A stretch of 64,000 bases of DNA from Paenibacillus amylolyticus (GCF_001570725.1 NZ_BCNV01000001.1:806001-870000); one strand, 5' to 3'; positions 1 through 9,169 are shown, counted from the stretch's first letter. Program-made: numbers and translations. Notes: a model not told the origin generated them from the letters alone.

Positions 1-614
1 TCCAGAAACTTTTCATTGAAGGTTTGCGTGCCGTAGAGCGATTTTACTTCTTTCATAAAATGCTGTACGCTAGGTTTGTTCTCAAGCTTGCGGGACGTTA
101 GCCGGTTATTGACGACGTCTGCTACAGGCAGAACAGTCTTTTTCCAGCCGTCATCATACACCCAGCCTTTCATATAACCCGTTACCGCTCCAATATCCTC
201 CGGTGTGAAAAAGGATACATAGGCGCCCTGCTTACGGCAGGCGTTCACCAGTTCTTGACAGAACATCGTGATGGAGCCAAAGGGCCGATCGGGCTGATCG
301 GGATAATCCTGGCTAACCAGTACACTGATGTAGGGTCCAAGGCGAAGCGTACGGCTGGCTGAACGATAGGATACCCTCAGGACCGAACGCGGAACAAGAC
401 CGGTCTTGCTGGCAACCGTCTGATTGATGCGCAGTCCGTCATACCTTGGTACCGGAATGACAGTGACTTCTCGGCGGAAAGAGCCAAATTGCAGCTGAAG
501 CGGCCTTCCTGAAGGGATTTTAAGTGCCTTGAGCACCCCTTCGCCCAGCATGATGACGTCGTCCTGCAGGATGCCCGAGCCGGTAACCTGAATCGTTACT
601 TTTTTAGTGGACAT
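1..614 (-). CDS. YheC/YheD family spore-coat-associated protein, 3' end outside window
   Basis: The reverse strand is open from an ATG at 614 to the window edge, about 204 residues, preceded by the ribosome-binding site GGAAGGAG. Residues near 145-200 read GYMKGWVYDDGW, then DVVNNRL and KPSVQHF, which is typical of the stretch before the ATP-grasp part of YheC/YheD proteins. These proteins are known from Bacillus as endospore coat-associated, with an ATP-grasp fold of unknown substrate. The ATP-grasp half is not in the window. It diverges from a yheA-like gene, and yheA, yheC and yheD also lie together in B. subtilis. Family assignment is by recognised motif and neighbourhood; function is inference. 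Confidence 0.8.
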   Translation of the reverse strand, partial: MSTKKVTIQVTGSGILQDDVIMLGEGVLKALKIPSGRPLQLQFGSFRREVTVIPVPRYDGLRINQTVASKTGLVPRSVLRVSYRSASRTLRLGPYISVLVSQDYPDQPDRPFGSITMFCQELVNACRKQGAYVSFFTPEDIGAVTGYMKGWVYDDGWKKTVLPVADVVNNRLTSRKLENKPSVQHFMKEVKSLYGTQTFNEKFL

Positions 615-850
615 CACGGATCTCCTTCCGGGCGGCAACTTGATGTCTGATCTCGAAGTTGAACGGCATCTGAACATGGCATGTGCTTCATCATATGAGG
701 ACATATAACCCTTGGTGATTGACCCATATGGATTAAATGCATTTCATTAGGGGTACGTTATCGAAGGCTTGTTTCAGATCGCCCTTGTTTGACAGGAGAG
801 AAAAGCGTGTATTAACACGGATGAACAAACCAATCTGAGGAGGAATAATA

Positions 851-1198
851 GTGAACATTTATGACAAAGCCAATGATTTGGCCAAAGCACTGAGAGAAAG
901 CAGCGAGGTGGAAGAGATTACTTCCGCGATGAAGCTGATTGAAGCTGATCCGGATGCAAAAGCAATGCTGGATAACTTCCGTGATCAACAGATGGAATTG
1001 CAACAACGCATGATGAGCGGGGATATGCCGGCTCCGGATGAAATGGAAAAAATGGAAAAGCTGTTTGAAGTACTGAGCTTGAACCTGAACATCCGTCGTT
1101 TGTTTGATGCAGAGCGTCGCCTCAGTGTCATCATTGAAGACGTGAACAAAATTATTGCAGACAGCCTGGGTCATCTGTACGGTGGCGCTGAAGCGTAA
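851..1198 (+). CDS. yheA: YheA-like UPF0342 / YlbF-YmcA superfamily protein
   Basis: A 115-residue acidic helical protein starting with GTG behind a GAGGAGG site six bases upstream. It matches the UPF0342 pattern: an N-terminal helix, the central LDNFRDQQMELQQRMMSG segment, and a C-terminal INKII-like helix (VNKIIADSLGHLYGG). Length agrees with B. subtilis YheA (about 117 residues). The superfamily includes YlbF and YmcA, which act in RNA-processing and developmental complexes, but YheA itself has no firm function. It diverges from the YheC/YheD gene, matching the Bacillus neighbourhood. Confidence 0.85.
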   Translation: MNIYDKANDLAKALRESSEVEEITSAMKLIEADPDAKAMLDNFRDQQMELQQRMMSGDMPAPDEMEKMEKLFEVLSLNLNIRRLFDAERRLSVIIEDVNKIIADSLGHLYGGAEA

Positions 1199-1297
1199 AT
1201 GCTTGTCTTGTTTTTTTACCTAAACCTTTCATATTAGCTCCTTATCGTTCATAGACTAGACATATAGAGTTGATCAAGAACGAAGGAGCTGTGAAGG

Positions 1298-1582
1298 GTG
1301 AAGAGGTTGAAAAAAGCAAAACATGTGATCTATCTGCTTATCGCGTTGTCGATGCTGGTCATTGCACTGCCGCGGATTTCCTTTGCTGGAGGAATGGACT
1401 GGGTTAATATTTTTGGCATCGTATGGGTGCTGTTCTCTTTATTAATCGTTGGTGCACATCTGCATTTTATTCTCGGTGTGGATGAAGAGAAGAAACGTGC
1501 ACTGGAAGCTGTTCGCCGGGCGAAGCTGCGGCAGTGGGAGATGAAACTGCTGGACAAGCAAGAGCGGAGCAAGTCTGTATAA
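1298..1582 (+). CDS. small two-TM membrane protein of unknown function
   Basis: A 94-residue protein starting with GTG, with AAGGAG nine bases upstream. Two hydrophobic segments (residues about 9-30 and 36-60) are followed by a charged helical tail (EEKKRALEAVRRAKLRQWEMKLL). The first segment ends in SFAGG and could be read as a signal peptide, but the second makes a hairpin membrane protein more likely. I do not recognise the family. It stands alone, with yheA 100 bp upstream and a strong terminator downstream. Confidence 0.65.
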   Translation: MKRLKKAKHVIYLLIALSMLVIALPRISFAGGMDWVNIFGIVWVLFSLLIVGAHLHFILGVDEEKKRALEAVRRAKLRQWEMKLLDKQERSKSV

Positions 1583-1642
1583 GGAATAGCATTACATTCA
1601 GTATGCCAGGGCAGGGCCGACAGATTCGGTTCTGTCACTGGA

Positions 1643-1686
1643 AAAAAGACCGGATTCCCCTTCATATCAGGGGGTCCGGTCTTTTG
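1643..1686 (+). terminator. rho-independent terminator
   Basis: Inverted repeat AAAAGACCGGA-N-CCCC pairing with GGGG-TCCGGTCTTTT around a nine-base loop. It follows the small membrane protein. The A-rich 5' arm could also let it work in the other direction. Confidence 0.85.
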
Positions 1687-1834
1687 TGTACATATAAGAT
1701 TAGAGATCAATCGGATGATTGAATTCAAGCGGTGGATTTCCCTATGAGAATGGGGCAGGAGATGGGGTTATTTTCCTAAGGGCGTGTTATAATAGATACA
1801 GTATAGTACAGATGCATCTTCGGGGGTGGTACAG

Positions 1835-3169
1835 ATGGACGGACAAGAAGAGAACGTAACGAAGCATGAACAGTTACTTCAACATATTGAACAACTGAAG
1901 GTTGGCAGTAAAATATCGGTACGTGGACTTGCGCGGGAGCTGGGCGTAAGTGAAGGGACAGCTTATCGTGCGGTGAAAGAGGCCGAGAACTTCGGGCTGG
2001 TCGTGACCAAGGAACGAATTGGGACCGTGCGGATTGAGAAGAGACCTCGGGGCATGTCGGAGCAGTTGACCTTTGCGGATGTTGTGACCATTGTGGAGGG
2101 CCATGTGTTGGGCGGAAACGAGGGCCTCGCCAAACCGCTGCACAAGTATGTGATCGGTGCGATGAAAGAACAGGCGATGGCCCGTTATATTGACGCTGGG
2201 AGTTTGCTGATTGTAGGTAACCGGGAGGATGCTCATTCTCTTGCCCTCGAACAGGGAGCGGGTGTGTTGATTACAGGTGGTTTCGGGACAAGCCGTGAAG
2301 TAAGAATTATGGCTGACGAGCTTGGGCTACCAATTATTTCATCCAGACATGATACATTCACGGTGGCTTCAATGATTAACCGTGCGATCTTCGACCGGCT
2401 GATTAAGAAAAAAATTATGCTTGTTGAGGATATCATCGGTCAGAAACCTCGCTTGCAGGTGCTGAAGGTGACCAGTTCAGCCGCAGATTTTCATATGCTG
2501 GTTTCGGAAACGGGAGAACACCGCTTCCCGGTGGTGGATGAATGGAACCGGGTCATCGGCATTGTGAGTCTGAAGGATGTCAGTGAGCTTACGGCAGATC
2601 AGAGTATTGAGAAATGCGTGATACGCCGCCCGATTACGGCCTCACTGCAGACTTCACTCGCTTCAGCAGCCCAGATTATGACCTGGGAAGGCATCGACTT
2701 TCTGCCGATCGTGGACCGGAACCGCAAACTGATTGCGTCCGTCACACGCAAGGAAGTACTACAGGCCATGCGGGATGCCCAGAAGCAGCCCCAACTGGGA
2801 GAGACGTTTGATCATCTGATCTGGAATGGGTTTGCCGAGGAACGCGGAGAACAGAATGAACTGTTATTTCACGGATTCATCATTCCCCAGATGGCAACCG
2901 ACCTGGGGACGATCTCGGAAGGTGTTCTGTTGAATGTGATGACTCAGGCCGGCAGGCGGGCAGCTTGGGATGTAACAGGGAACGACCATGTGGTGGATAA
3001 TGTGACGACTTATTTTGTAAGGCCCGTACAGATTGAAGATCAGATTCTGGTTCGACCGGTTATTCTGGAAACGAGCCGTCGTACATGCAAGATGGACATT
3101 GTGGTGACCCGTGAAGGCAGTGTGGTATGTAAAGCGGTCATGACATTACAATCCATTGATCATGCCTAA
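1835..3169 (+). CDS. ytoI: YtoI family: HTH + DRTGG + CBS pair + hotdog domain
   Basis: A 444-residue multidomain protein. In order: winged helix (about residues 10-60, with LARELGVSEGTAYRAVKEAE), DRTGG domain (about 70-180), two CBS motifs (about 190-305, with the FPVVDEWNRVIGIVSLKDV pattern) and a C-terminal MaoC/thioesterase-like hotdog fold (about 325-440). This is the YtoI architecture; B. subtilis YtoI is about 439 residues. I place the start at ATG 1835, six bases after GGGGGTGG; an in-frame GTG at 1826 has a poorer site. CBS pairs usually bind adenine nucleotides, so nucleotide-responsive regulation is likely, but the target is unknown. It lies next to ytpI-ytrI-ytrH as in Bacillus. 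Confidence 0.9.
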   Translation: MDGQEENVTKHEQLLQHIEQLKVGSKISVRGLARELGVSEGTAYRAVKEAENFGLVVTKERIGTVRIEKRPRGMSEQLTFADVVTIVEGHVLGGNEGLAKPLHKYVIGAMKEQAMARYIDAGSLLIVGNREDAHSLALEQGAGVLITGGFGTSREVRIMADELGLPIISSRHDTFTVASMINRAIFDRLIKKKIMLVEDIIGQKPRLQVLKVTSSAADFHMLVSETGEHRFPVVDEWNRVIGIVSLKDVSELTADQSIEKCVIRRPITASLQTSLASAAQIMTWEGIDFLPIVDRNRKLIASVTRKEVLQAMRDAQKQPQLGETFDHLIWNGFAEERGEQNELLFHGFIIPQMATDLGTISEGVLLNVMTQAGRRAAWDVTGNDHVVDNVTTYFVRPVQIEDQILVRPVILETSRRTCKMDIVVTREGSVVCKAVMTLQSIDHA

Positions 3170-3195
3170 TCGGGCGAATGATTCCAGGCATAGAC

Positions 3196-3287
3196 AAAGA
3201 GAGTACTCCTGATCGAGAAGCAATGCTGGGTTCCGCTGAAACCGCGGTTCAGGCAACGCTCGATGTAGGGAAGTACTCTCTTTTTTT
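3196..3287 (+). terminator. long branched terminator after ytoI
   Basis: A perfect 12-bp outer stem (AAAGAGAGTACT at 3196-3207 with AGTACTCTCTTT at 3272-3283) ends in a T run. The 64-base interior can form further helices (ATCGAG with CTCGAT, and a GGTTCCG...CGGTTC hairpin). It is long for a plain terminator and could hold a structured 3' UTR or small RNA. Confidence 0.75.
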
Positions 3288-3315
3288 GCAGACACAACGA
3301 TAATACTTCAAGATA

Positions 3316-3657
3316 TCATGAAGATTGTCCAGAGGTTTTACCTGATCCATTACTGGACCGTTGTTGAAGCCTGGCATAGTAACTGCGGTTACGTATTCCG
3401 GCGAATACATTGTATGCACCCATAATTAGAAATAGCGCTTCCACAACTACAGATAACGTGGAACCCGTGAAGACAAACATGAGGATTAGCGCAAGCACGA
3501 TGAGCATGCTACCCATCCAGATATTCGTCCAGGAGCGGTAAAGACCAGCGCTGGCAGCATCCGAGGTTCTGCGTGAACGAATGCTGTTCAGAGCTGCAAA
3601 GACCATGACAACGGCAAAGATAGCGATCAGAGCATATTTGAGTACATCGATGAACAC
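3316..3657 (-). CDS. ytpI: YtpI-like membrane protein
   Basis: A 113-residue protein with three hydrophobic stretches (after MFIDVLKYALIAIF, around GSMLIVLALILMF, and VVVEALFLIMGAYNVFAG) and a polar Ser-rich tail. The open frame runs further upstream, but GTG 3657 is ten bases after AAGGAG and removes overlap with the ytrI end. Length and position agree with B. subtilis YtpI (about 100 residues), a membrane protein of unknown role. It lies downstream of ytrI with an 83-bp gap containing a possible extended -10, TGGTACAAT, on the minus strand. Confidence 0.75.
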   Translation of the reverse strand: MFIDVLKYALIAIFAVVMVFAALNSIRSRRTSDAASAGLYRSWTNIWMGSMLIVLALILMFVFTGSTLSVVVEALFLIMGAYNVFAGIRNRSYYARLQQRSSNGSGKTSGQSS

Positions 3658-3740
3658 AAAGACGCAGCTCCTTTTCTGGAAAGCATTTACTGCCCTTATT
3701 GTACCATGCAGAGATGAAGACAAGGGCAGTTTTTTTGCTA

Positions 3741-4229
3741 TTACGCAGGAACATGCATGCGAATCTGTACCCAAACTTGCAGTACGCCTTCCATGACCAG
3801 CATGGTCTTGACCTGAACGGTGTACTCCTTCTCTCTGACAGAATACACTTTCTGATTCAGCATAATTCGCGTCATTTTACTGTACTCGTCGATGTTAAAT
3901 ACATCTCTGCCCCGCAGCACCTCAAGTTCGTCCCCGAGCTTCTGTAACATTACTTTCAGAGAAGCTTCGTCCGGACCTTTATCAGATTCTTCTGCGCGCA
4001 CCTTGATTTCCTTGATAACGGTTTGGCGTTTACTGTATTTTTTCAGCGTTTTGATATCCTCCTCATTCTGATGCAGCTGAAGCTGCAGCTCCTGATTGTT
4101 CAGCCACAACGCATTGTAACTTAGGTGAAATACACCGTTGTAGACGACACATCCAGCGATCATTCCCAGAACAAATACAGCGGTCATTCGCATCAGCGGG
4201 CGGTAACGGGAGAATGGCGGAATCCTCAT
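3741..4229 (-). CDS. ytrI: YtrI sporulation membrane protein
   Basis: A 162-residue protein with a basic N terminus, one membrane helix (about residues 14-32, FVLGMIAGCVVYNGVFH) and a coiled-coil-like region (NNQELQLQLHQNEEDIKTLKKY), followed by a globular C-terminal part. Size and architecture fit YtrI (about 167 residues in B. subtilis), made in the mother cell under sigma-E and needed for efficient sporulation. It follows ytrH by 21 bp and is probably co-transcribed from the sigma-E-like promoter at 4656-4685. Confidence 0.85.
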   Translation of the reverse strand: MRIPPFSRYRPLMRMTAVFVLGMIAGCVVYNGVFHLSYNALWLNNQELQLQLHQNEEDIKTLKKYSKRQTVIKEIKVRAEESDKGPDEASLKVMLQKLGDELEVLRGRDVFNIDEYSKMTRIMLNQKVYSVREKEYTVQVKTMLVMEGVLQVWVQIRMHVPA

Positions 4230-4250
4230 GAACGCTGTTCCTGTCTCATA

Positions 4251-4580
4251 TTAGCTCCGGCCTCCGCCGCACACCCATTTTACTAATTCGGTTCCCATAT
4301 GCGCGCCCATAAAAGCAGAGATCAGATACAGGATTTGTTTGACCGCCGGAGACAGGTTGCCATCCAGGAAATTGCTCTCGATGACACGCATGGGATCGAT
4401 GGTTCCACCGACAGCAGCTGCGAGTGCCCATATCTTTATTTTTCCGGAAATATCGAGCATCGTCTGTGTCGGAGGTTGAAGCGAGATCACCGCTCCAATA
4501 CCTCCGATCATCGCGCCGCCCAGCACGATCCCAAACGCAATAAAGAAATCAAGAATGGCTTTGGACAAAAATGTGCTCAT
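4251..4580 (-). CDS. ytrH: YtrH sporulation membrane protein
   Basis: A 109-residue membrane protein starting MSTFLSKAILDFFIAFG, with further hydrophobic stretches at GGAMIGGIGAVISL, IWALAAAVGG and QILYLISAFMGAHMG. I place the start at ATG 4580 behind AAAGGGGTG. A GTG ten codons upstream sits directly on a second GGAGGT and is less likely. YtrH is a sigma-E-controlled sporulation protein, and the pairing with ytrI next to dnaE is conserved in Bacillus. Confidence 0.88.
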   Translation of the reverse strand: MSTFLSKAILDFFIAFGIVLGGAMIGGIGAVISLQPPTQTMLDISGKIKIWALAAAVGGTIDPMRVIESNFLDGNLSPAVKQILYLISAFMGAHMGTELVKWVCGGGRS

Positions 4581-4655
4581 TGGCAACACCCCTTTCAGAC
4601 CCAGCAGCACACCTCCTGTCTTTGGTCTGTCACAGGGGGAGCGGCTTGTACTTCT

Positions 4656-4685
4656 ATTGTATGGGCGTGCCCCCGAACGTTATGA
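4656..4685 (-). promoter_or_regulatory. sigma-E-type promoter for ytrH-ytrI-ytpI
   Basis: On the minus strand, TCATAAC (4679-4685) is followed 15 bases later by CATACAAT (4656-4663). CATACAAT is the optimal sigma-E -10 sequence, the spacer is right, and the -35 matches the A-T-A core. It lies 76 bp before the ytrH start. Confidence 0.75.
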
Positions 4686-4844
4686 TAAAATAGAATAATA
4701 AAGTCTCCTTTTAAGAGGTTGTCACGAATTTTAATAGGTGATTCCATTTTTTATTTATTTAATTCATATATATGAGAAAGATAGGGCAGCAGACGGATCA
4801 GAAGATCGATGCTGTGACTATCTGCGGCGAAAGGAAGAAAAAAC

Positions 4845-7800
4845 ATGAGTTCTTTTGTGCATTTGCACGTTCACAGCGAATACAGTTTGCTGGACGGCGC
4901 TGCGCGTATTCCGGATCTCGTGGGCAAGGCTGCAGATCTCGGAATGACGACACTTGCGCTGACCGACCATGGCGTGATGTATGGTGCAATTCCTTTTTAT
5001 AAAGCATGTATGGAGCGAGGCATCAAGCCGATTATTGGTTGCGAGGCATACATGACAGCAGGGTCCCGCAAAGAGCGGGGAAGCCGCAAGGATCAACCGA
5101 TTCATCATTTGATTTTGCTGGCCAAAAATATGACGGGTTACCGTAATCTAATGAAATTGTGCTCGATTGGACATCTCGAAGGCTTTCATTACAAGCCACG
5201 TGTAGATATGGAAAGTCTGGCTGCCCATCACGAGGGCATTATCTGCCTCAGTGCGTGTCTCGGCGGGGAAGTACCACAGCATCTACTGCATGGACGAGAA
5301 GAAGAGGCAAGACGTGCGGCGTTACGCTACAAAAATATCTTTGGTGCCGACTTCTATCTGGAACTTCAGGATCATGGACTTTCCGAGCAAAAAAGGGTAA
5401 ATCCGCAGTTGATCAAACTGGCTGCTGAGCTTGAGATTCCACTTGTCGCGACCAATGATGCGCATTACCTGTCGGAAGAGGATGCTGAGCTTCAGGATGT
5501 GCTGATTTGTATCGGAACGGGCAAGACCGTGGACGATGAGAGTCGGCTTCGGATCGGAACCAATCAGCTCTATCTGAAAAGTGAAGAAGAGATGGCTCGC
5601 TTGTTTCCTCATGTACCGGAAGCTTTGGCGAACACCGTCCGCATTGCGGAGTCCTGTGAATTGGAGCTGGAATTCGGCAAATCGATTTTGCCGGAGTACA
5701 GACCGCTTCCTGATGGGCTCAGCCCTTCGGCGTATCTGCGTCAGCTGTGCGAAGAAGGAATGAAGGAGCGTTACGCGCAGTCCACACGCTGGACAGACGC
5801 GGAGCTTCGATCCGAACTTGAACAACGCCTGGCGTATGAACTGGGTGTAATCGACAGCATGGGGTTCTCGGATTATTTCCTGATTGTCTGGGATTTTATC
5901 GCCTATGCGCATAAACAAGGGATTGTTACTGGACCAGGCCGGGGCTCCTCGGCAGGTAGTCTGGTAGCTTACACTTTGCACATTACCGATGTTGATCCGA
6001 TGAAATACAACCTGCTCTTCGAACGGTTCTTGAATCCCGAGCGGATCTCGATGCCGGATATTGATATTGACTTCAGCGATGAGCGGCGGGATGAGGTCAT
6101 TGATTATGTGGCGCATAAATATGGCAAAGCCCATGTCGCCCAGATTATTACGTTTGGAACGATGGCTGCCCGAGCGGCTGTACGTGATGTTGGGCGGGCA
6201 CTGAATGTGCCTTATGGCGAAGTGGACAAGGCTGCGAAGCTGATTCCAGCGCAGCTCGGCATTAACATCGAGCGGGCCATGGAAGCTACACCTGAACTGA
6301 AGGCGCTGTATGAGACCAAACCGAAAACGCGTGAACTGCTGGATATGGCCATGAAGGTCGAGGGCATGCCGCGTCATGCTTCGACGCATGCTGCGGGAGT
6401 GGTCATCTCCCGTGATCCGTTGACCGATGCGGTGCCGCTTCAGGAGGGCAGTGAAGGGACAGCATTAACCCAGTATTCGATGGAAAACCTGGAGTCGATT
6501 GGGTTGCTTAAGATGGACTTTTTGGGTCTGCGTACCCTCTCAATCATTGAGCGTTGTGTGCGCTGGATTGGGGAACATGGAGAAATCCCGGATTTCCGCC
6601 TTATCCCCGATGATGATCCGTTAACGTACGAGATGCTTGGGCGAGGGGACACGATGGGCATATTCCAACTGGAATCTGCCGGGGTACGCCGTGTGCTGAA
6701 AGAGATGAAGCCAAGTGTATTTGAAGATGTAATCTCTGTACTTGCCTTGTACCGTCCGGGCCCAATGGAGTTCATATCCAAGTATATTCAGGGCAAGCAT
6801 GGACAGATCGAAGTGGATTACCCTCATGTGGATCTGGAGCCTATCCTGAAAGATACGTACGGGATCATCGTGTATCAGGAACAGATTATGCAGATTGCCT
6901 CCCGGATGGCGGGTTTCTCGCTGGGTGAAGCAGATTTGCTTCGCAGAGCGGTCTCCAAGAAGAAACGGGAAGTGCTGGATCTGGAGCGTGGACACTTTGT
7001 ACAGGGCAGTCTGAAACAAGGGTATAGCGAAGAAGAGGCAGACCTGGTCTATGATATGATCGTCAAGTTTGCCAATTATGGCTTCCCGCGTGCTCATGCC
7101 GCGGCATATGGTGTGCTCGCGTTCCAGACGGCTTATCTGAAGGCACATTATCCGGTTCATTTTATGGCGTCCATGCTTACAGCTGTGATGGGCAGCCATC
7201 GGAAAGTGGCAGAGTACGTGGTGGAATGTCGGCGTATGGATATGGAGGTGCTTCCGCCGGATGTGAATGAGAGCGGTATTCTGTTTACACCTGTATTTGT
7301 GCCGTCCGGCAGTGCAGGAACCGGGGATCAGAGCAATGTATCGAAGCAGACTGCGGGAGTAAATGCAGAGAGTGATACCGGAACATTTACCGAAGAACAT
7401 GCCGGGAACAGTAACGGAAGTTCCTTCGACGAACATCCCGTTCATGAGCATGATGGGTATTCCGGACAAGCCGAATATGGTGAAGCACCTCTGCCGGATG
7501 ATCCCGGTCCTGGGCCGGAAGAGGACAGTGGTGGATATGAATGGCAAGCAGCGACATCCATGCCTGAGGCACCGGACAACCGGAAGGAACCGAGATTGGT
7601 GACTGCTGCTTCAACGGAAAATGGTAATGACCAGGGACAAGAAGTGTCTTCTTCGCACGCGGAGCAAAGTGAAGTGTCCTCGGCAGAGAAGAATGTTGCA
7701 GTGTCTGATGAGAATCCGGATGATGCAAAATTAACGGGTGCAATACGGTTCGGTCTGGCCGCTGTGAAAAATGTCGGTACCCAGGCGATGGAAAGCATCA

Positions 7801-8984
7801 TGATCGTAAGGCAGGAGAGACCGTTCGACAGTTTGCTCGATTTTTGTCGTCGTGTGGACTTGCGTGTATGCAACAAACGTGTGATTGAATCGTTAATTCA
7901 GGCAGGCGCTTTTGACACCTTGCCTGGACACCGGGCCCAATTGCTCGCGATGCTGGATGAGACGGTAGAGGCAGCGCTGAAATGGCGCAAGGAACGCGAG
8001 GATCTGCAGATTCAATTGTTCGACTTCGTGGAGACGCCGAACTGGGAGATCGAATATCCGGAAATCCCCCCTTATTCTTCAGGACAGCAACTGGAGCTGG
8101 AGCGTGAGTTGTTAGGCTTGTATCTTTCCGGGCATCCGCTGGATGACTATGAAGATGTGCTGGAATCGAGTGGAGCTGACCGGATCATGGAGCTGACGGA
8201 GGCGGCTGACGATACGATGACCGTCGCCGCGGGAATGGTCGTGTCCGTGAAGTCGATTACGACGAAACAAGGCAAGGCTATGGCGTTCATGGAGCTGGAA
8301 GACCAGATTGAACGCTGCGAAGTGGTTCTCTTTCCCGAGGTATGGCGGCGTAGCCAGCAGTATGTCGGGAAAGGCGAACTGCTCGTCGTGCGTGCCAAAG
8401 TGCAGCAGCAAGACGAAGGGTTTAAGCTGCTGGCTGAAGAAGTGGCGCCGCTATCACCGGCGGCACTGGAGCAGCAGCTGCGCAGCCGTGACCGGCGCGG
8501 CAAGCCCGGCAGCGGTAGCTCTTCGCGCCCGGCGCAGGCGGCTTCGCCGCGGCGGCCAGCGGGCGCAGGAGCCGAAGCGCAGCGCAGCAGCGCAGGCGGG
8601 GAGGCTTCCGCTGTGCGTAGCAGCGGAAGCCAAGGTTCGGCAGCGACGCGCAGCGATGCGGCGAGCACGGGCGCAGCCACGGCGGCGGCTTCCCGGGCCG
8701 GCGGTGCCGTAGAGGCGGCTGGCAGCCCGGAGCAGATCCGCGGACCGCGGGCGGTGGAGCAGCGGGTGTTCGTGAAGATCGCCCCGCATGCGGAGAAACC
8801 TGAGCTTCTGGCACGTCTGAAGCAGCTGCTTCAGGAGCATCCCGGACCTGTAGCGACGGTGCTCTTCTATGAGCAGCAACAGAAGCTGCTTGCGCTGAGC
8901 GATGCCTATCGGATTAAGCCATCACCAGCCCTGTTCTCCGATATGGAGAAGATGCTAGGTGAAGGCACGGTCAAAATTAAATAA
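4845..8984 (+). CDS. dnaE: DNA polymerase III alpha subunit DnaE with two extra low-complexity inserts
   Basis: A 1,379-residue replicative polymerase. The PHP domain starts at residue 4 (VHLHVHSEYSLLDGA). The catalytic aspartates are D405 and D407 in PDIDIDF and D558 in KMDFLGL. A helix-hairpin-helix region (about 1000-1060) and an OB fold (about 1120-1200) follow. B. subtilis DnaE is about 1,115 residues. The excess lies in two places: an acidic, Gly/Ser/Glu-rich insert at about 815-960, just before TGAIRFGLAAVKNVG, and an Ala/Gly/Ser/Arg-rich linker at about 1210-1300 before the C-terminal segment. Both are in frame with no frameshift, so the gene looks intact. DnaE extends primers in lagging-strand synthesis alongside PolC. 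The start is ATG behind AAAGGAAG. Confidence 0.97.
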   Translation: MSSFVHLHVHSEYSLLDGAARIPDLVGKAADLGMTTLALTDHGVMYGAIPFYKACMERGIKPIIGCEAYMTAGSRKERGSRKDQPIHHLILLAKNMTGYRNLMKLCSIGHLEGFHYKPRVDMESLAAHHEGIICLSACLGGEVPQHLLHGREEEARRAALRYKNIFGADFYLELQDHGLSEQKRVNPQLIKLAAELEIPLVATNDAHYLSEEDAELQDVLICIGTGKTVDDESRLRIGTNQLYLKSEEEMARLFPHVPEALANTVRIAESCELELEFGKSILPEYRPLPDGLSPSAYLRQLCEEGMKERYAQSTRWTDAELRSELEQRLAYELGVIDSMGFSDYFLIVWDFIAYAHKQGIVTGPGRGSSAGSLVAYTLHITDVDPMKYNLLFERFLNPERISMPDIDIDFSDERRDEVIDYVAHKYGKAHVAQIITFGTMAARAAVRDVGRALNVPYGEVDKAAKLIPAQLGINIERAMEATPELKALYETKPKTRELLDMAMKVEGMPRHASTHAAGVVISRDPLTDAVPLQEGSEGTALTQYSMENLESIGLLKMDFLGLRTLSIIERCVRWIGEHGEIPDFRLIPDDDPLTYEMLGRGDTMGIFQLESAGVRRVLKEMKPSVFEDVISVLALYRPGPMEFISKYIQGKHGQIEVDYPHVDLEPILKDTYGIIVYQEQIMQIASRMAGFSLGEADLLRRAVSKKKREVLDLERGHFVQGSLKQGYSEEEADLVYDMIVKFANYGFPRAHAAAYGVLAFQTAYLKAHYPVHFMASMLTAVMGSHRKVAEYVVECRRMDMEVLPPDVNESGILFTPVFVPSGSAGTGDQSNVSKQTAGVNAESDTGTFTEEHAGNSNGSSFDEHPVHEHDGYSGQAEYGEAPLPDDPGPGPEEDSGGYEWQAATSMPEAPDNRKEPRLVTAASTENGNDQGQEVSSSHAEQSEVSSAEKNVAVSDENPDDAKLTGAIRFGLAAVKNVGTQAMESIMIVRQERPFDSLLDFCRRVDLRVCNKRVIESLIQAGAFDTLPGHRAQLLAMLDETVEAALKWRKEREDLQIQLFDFVETPNWEIEYPEIPPYSSGQQLELERELLGLYLSGHPLDDYEDVLESSGADRIMELTEAADDTMTVAAGMVVSVKSITTKQGKAMAFMELEDQIERCEVVLFPEVWRRSQQYVGKGELLVVRAKVQQQDEGFKLLAEEVAPLSPAALEQQLRSRDRRGKPGSGSSSRPAQAASPRRPAGAGAEAQRSSAGGEASAVRSSGSQGSAATRSDAASTGAATAAASRAGGAVEAAGSPEQIRGPRAVEQRVFVKIAPHAEKPELLARLKQLLQEHPGPVATVLFYEQQQKLLALSDAYRIKPSPALFSDMEKMLGEGTVKIK

Positions 8985-9026
8985 GAGGCTGTCCCGCAAG
9001 GGATAGCTCTTAATCCCATAAATACG

Positions 9027-9060
9027 AAACCTGTTCGGCTAAATGCTGAACAGGTTTTTT
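9027..9060 (+). terminator. terminator after dnaE
   Basis: AAACCTGTTC (9027-9036) pairs with GAACAGGTTT (9048-9057), 11-base loop, followed by a T run. Confidence 0.9.
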
Positions 9061-9147
9061 GGTAATTGTTTTAGAACGGTTCCTGACTTCAACCATCCGC
9101 ACATTTTATGAACATTTTAACAGGTTGCTGCATACACTTGAGAACAC

Positions 9148-9169
9148 CGAAGGACCTCGCGGTCCTCGG
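9148..9169 (+). other. leader hairpin before the PgpA-like gene
   Basis: CCGA-AGGACC, loop TCGC, GGTCCT-CGG forms a nine-pair hairpin with one bulged A, ending 11 bases before the Shine-Dalgarno of the next gene. It has no T run, so it is not a terminator. Function unknown. Confidence 0.4.

Noticed and set aside
812..1174. Minus-strand frame of 120 residues opposite yheA
   Set aside because: Shadow of yheA with His/Phe-rich composition and no start signal.
3689..3736. Terminator ACTGCCCTT / AAGGGCAGT with T run between ytrI and ytpI
   Set aside because: The T run is on the plus strand, antisense to both genes, and the loop is 24 bases, so it would not end the minus-strand transcript.
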